A DNA stretch of 7,328 nt from Deltaproteobacteria bacterium (GTDB lineage Bacteria > Desulfobacterota > DSM-4660 > Desulfatiglandales > B25-G16): contig JAFDHR010000110.1 of NCBI GenBank assembly GCA_019308645.1, forward strand, positions 1 through 7,328, in the 5' to 3' direction. A program made the translations under genes and the position numbers. The notes beneath the pieces are model-generated. The model did no database searches, was not told the origin of the DNA, and was given only the letters and a program-made list of their open reading frames with translations. The first letter of the stretch is position 1; the number at the start of each line of letters is the position of its first letter. Below are positions 6,091-7,328 of this stretch, piece after piece.

Positions 6091-7175
6091 ATACTACGAA
6101 TTGGCTCTGCGGCACCCCAGAGGAGCTGGTCTCCCACAGTGAAGGCAGCCACATATTCAGGCCCTAAGAGCATCTTTCGCAGTCTACCCACGGGAATGGT
6201 CAGTGTAGAGTTTACCGCTACAGGTGTTAAGAATTGAAGGGTAGATTCTTTATCATTAGGGATTAGTTTCACCCACTGATTGCCTTTTTCAATTATCTCA
6301 GAGACTTCATCAAGAGGTATATCCTTATTAAGCTTGATGGTCAGGCCCTGACTGTGGCATCTCATGGCACCCACGCGAACGCATAGACCGTCTACGGGTA
6401 TCGGTTTTTTTGTTTGCAAAATCTTGTTTGTTTCAGCGGAGCCTTTCCATTCCTCTCTGGTCTGCCCGGATTCCATTGCAGAGTCAATCCATGGAATCAG
6501 GCTACCAGCAAGAGGAGCCGAGAAATTTTCAACTGGAAATGCGTTGCTTCTCAATTGCTTTGTCACAACCTCATCAATGGCTATGGCAGTGGATGCCGGG
6601 TCATCAAGCAGTCTCCGAGAGGCATCGCCGAGGATGGTCATTTGGGCAATCAACTCTTTCATGTGCCTGGCACCGGCGCCTGATGCGGACTGATAAGTCA
6701 TGGAAGATACCCACTCAATATAACCCGAGGCAAAAAGACCTGAAAGAGCCATAAGCATCAAACTCACGGTACAGTTCCCACCTACATAGGTTTTGATTCC
6801 TGATGATAATCCAGCGTCTATCACAGCCCTGTTTACAGGGTCCAGGACAATAACGCTATCATCCTTCATACGCAGGGCAGACGCAGAATCTATCCAGTAG
6901 CCTTTCCATCCATGGTTCCGCACTTCGGGGTACACTTTCTTTGTATAATCACCTCCCTGGCAGGTCAGAATAATATCCATTGATGAAAGGAGCTGGATGT
7001 CAAAGGCATCCTTTAATGGAGGAATGTCAAGGCCCACATCAGGGCCTTTCCCATTGACATTTGAGGTAGTAAAAAATATTGGCTCAAAATCTTTAAAACC
7101 CTGTTCTTCTTGCATACGGCCCAACAAAACTGATCCAACCATACCTCGCCACCCAATAAAACCGATTCGTAACAT
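6060..7175 (-). CDS. asd: Aspartate-semialdehyde dehydrogenase (E. coli type)
   Basis: A 371-residue enzyme that reduces beta-aspartyl phosphate to aspartate semialdehyde with NADPH. This is the branch point to lysine/diaminopimelate, threonine and methionine. Seen: the N-terminal nucleotide motif [10 protein letters not shown] (5-14), [11 protein letters not shown] (36-46), TCQGGDYT (71-78), the catalytic cysteine in [10 protein letters not shown] (C135), [12 protein letters not shown] (161-172), R267 and H274 in [13 protein letters not shown], and the C-terminal [13 protein letters not shown] (348-360). Cysteine 135 and histidine 274 fall at the same numbers as in the E. coli enzyme (367 residues), so this is the Gram-negative type, not the Gram-positive/archaeal one. 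The ATG at 7175 follows GAGGAGG at five to six bases; upstream in-frame codons lie in a repeat and are not part of the gene. The upstream control region is largely the repeat at 7213 onwards. No lysine riboswitch is visible before the window ends. Confidence 0.96.
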   Translation of the reverse strand: MLRIGFIGWRGMVGSVLLGRMQEEQGFKDFEPIFFTTSNVNGKGPDVGLDIPPLKDAFDIQLLSSMDIILTCQGGDYTKKVYPEVRNHGWKGYWIDSASALRMKDDSVIVLDPVNRAVIDAGLSSGIKTYVGGNCTVSLMLMALSGLFASGYIEWVSSMTYQSASGAGARHMKELIAQMTILGDASRRLLDDPASTAIAIDEVVTKQLRSNAFPVENFSAPLAGSLIPWIDSAMESGQTREEWKGSAETNKILQTKKPIPVDGLCVRVGAMRCHSQGLTIKLNKDIPLDEVSEIIEKGNQWVKLIPNDKESTLQFLTPVAVNSTLTIPVGRLRKMLLGPEYVAAFTVGDQLLWGAAEPIRSILNIIISHLS

Positions 7176-7206
7176 TATGCCCTCCTCAAAGCTCGATTTT
7201 TCACAT

Positions 7207-7235
7207 AAAATGTTGATGAACTCGTAAAAAGTCAA
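7207..7235 (-). promoter_or_regulatory. Weak candidate asd promoter formed at the repeat end
   Basis: Reading towards asd, TTGACT (7230-7235) at the inner edge of the terminal repeat is a five-of-six -35 box. A -10 box of normal spacing is poor (CATTTT at 7207-7212), with TTTTAT (7205-7210) at 19 bases slightly better. The transcript would start some 20-25 bases before the asd ATG. Confidence 0.25.
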
Positions 7236-7328
7236 AAATGGGACGGCAAAGTAAAAAGCTCCAAATGCAAGGCTTGCGAATCTTGAGGAATGAGGCGTAC
7301 TTACCAGTACGCCGCAATGACGAAAGAT
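7213..7328. mobile_element. Partial MITE-like element sharing its terminal repeat with 3793-3937
   Basis: Positions 7213-7233 are identical to the inverted right terminal repeat of the element at 3793-3937 (TTGATGAACTCGTAAAAAGT and the following C). The interior differs. It contains GCAAG-G-CTTGC (7267-7277) and a perfect hairpin GGCGTACT-TACC-AGTACGCC (7294-7313), followed by GCAATGACGAAAGAT, where the window ends. The far terminal repeat is expected outside. No coding frame is present. It begins 37 bases upstream of the asd start codon, so asd must be transcribed through it or from within it. Confidence 0.7.

Noticed and set aside
6364..6754. Long open frames opposite asd
   Set aside because: They are antisense to a clearly conserved enzyme and have no features of their own.
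7176..7235. Twenty-residue N-terminal extension of asd
   Set aside because: It runs through the GAGGAGG ribosome site and into the repeat end; the protein from 7175 starts exactly at the nucleotide-binding motif.

Overview
The window looks like chromosomal DNA of a moderately AT-rich, Gram-negative-type bacterium. My best guess is a Desulfobacterota (deltaproteobacterial) or similar anaerobe. This rests on the type of PilZ protein, the E. coli-type aspartate-semialdehyde dehydrogenase and the many short inverted-repeat elements between genes. It is an inference, not a database match. Genes are widely spaced, on both strands, and mostly single transcription units separated by repeat-rich DNA.

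Layout: (1) 6-245, a palindromic repeat element with a GC-rich core. (2) 294-923 minus, an unrecognised protein with an HELGH zinc-peptidase-like motif. (3) About 1212-1392 plus, a GC-rich segment that folds on paper into a 5' hairpin, a pseudoknot and a long 3' stem, flanked by 16-nt near-identical direct repeats. It resembles a HEARO/omega-RNA (the guide RNA type of IscB nucleases) with no iscB gene beside it, and is followed by a fragment of a zinc-ribbon gene. (4) 1480-2523 minus, a galactose-1-phosphate uridylyltransferase-family protein with a plausible promoter. (5) 2863-3630 plus, an RNase Z-like metallo-beta-lactamase-fold hydrolase. (6) 3758-3786, a perfect TTGACA-17-TATAAT promoter directly abutting a 145-bp MITE-like element, which lies in the leader of (7) a PilZ-domain gene (4042-4460) broken by a one-base frameshift. 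(8) 4629-4795, a large inverted repeat whose arms are 8-bp tandem units. (9) 4961-6001 plus, a low-specificity L-threonine aldolase, convergent with (10) 6060-7175 minus, aspartate-semialdehyde dehydrogenase. (11) 7213-7328, a second element sharing its terminal repeat with the one at 3793, running off the window just upstream of asd.

The metabolic genes do not form one pathway, although Asd (aspartate to threonine/lysine/methionine) and threonine aldolase (threonine to glycine) both touch threonine metabolism. The most interesting part is the structured RNA-like segment at 1212-1392. Next are the frameshifted PilZ gene with its perfect promoter and inserted element, and the three or four different families of inverted-repeat elements within 7 kb. 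The rest of 937-1211 and 4461-4960 shows no gene I can support.
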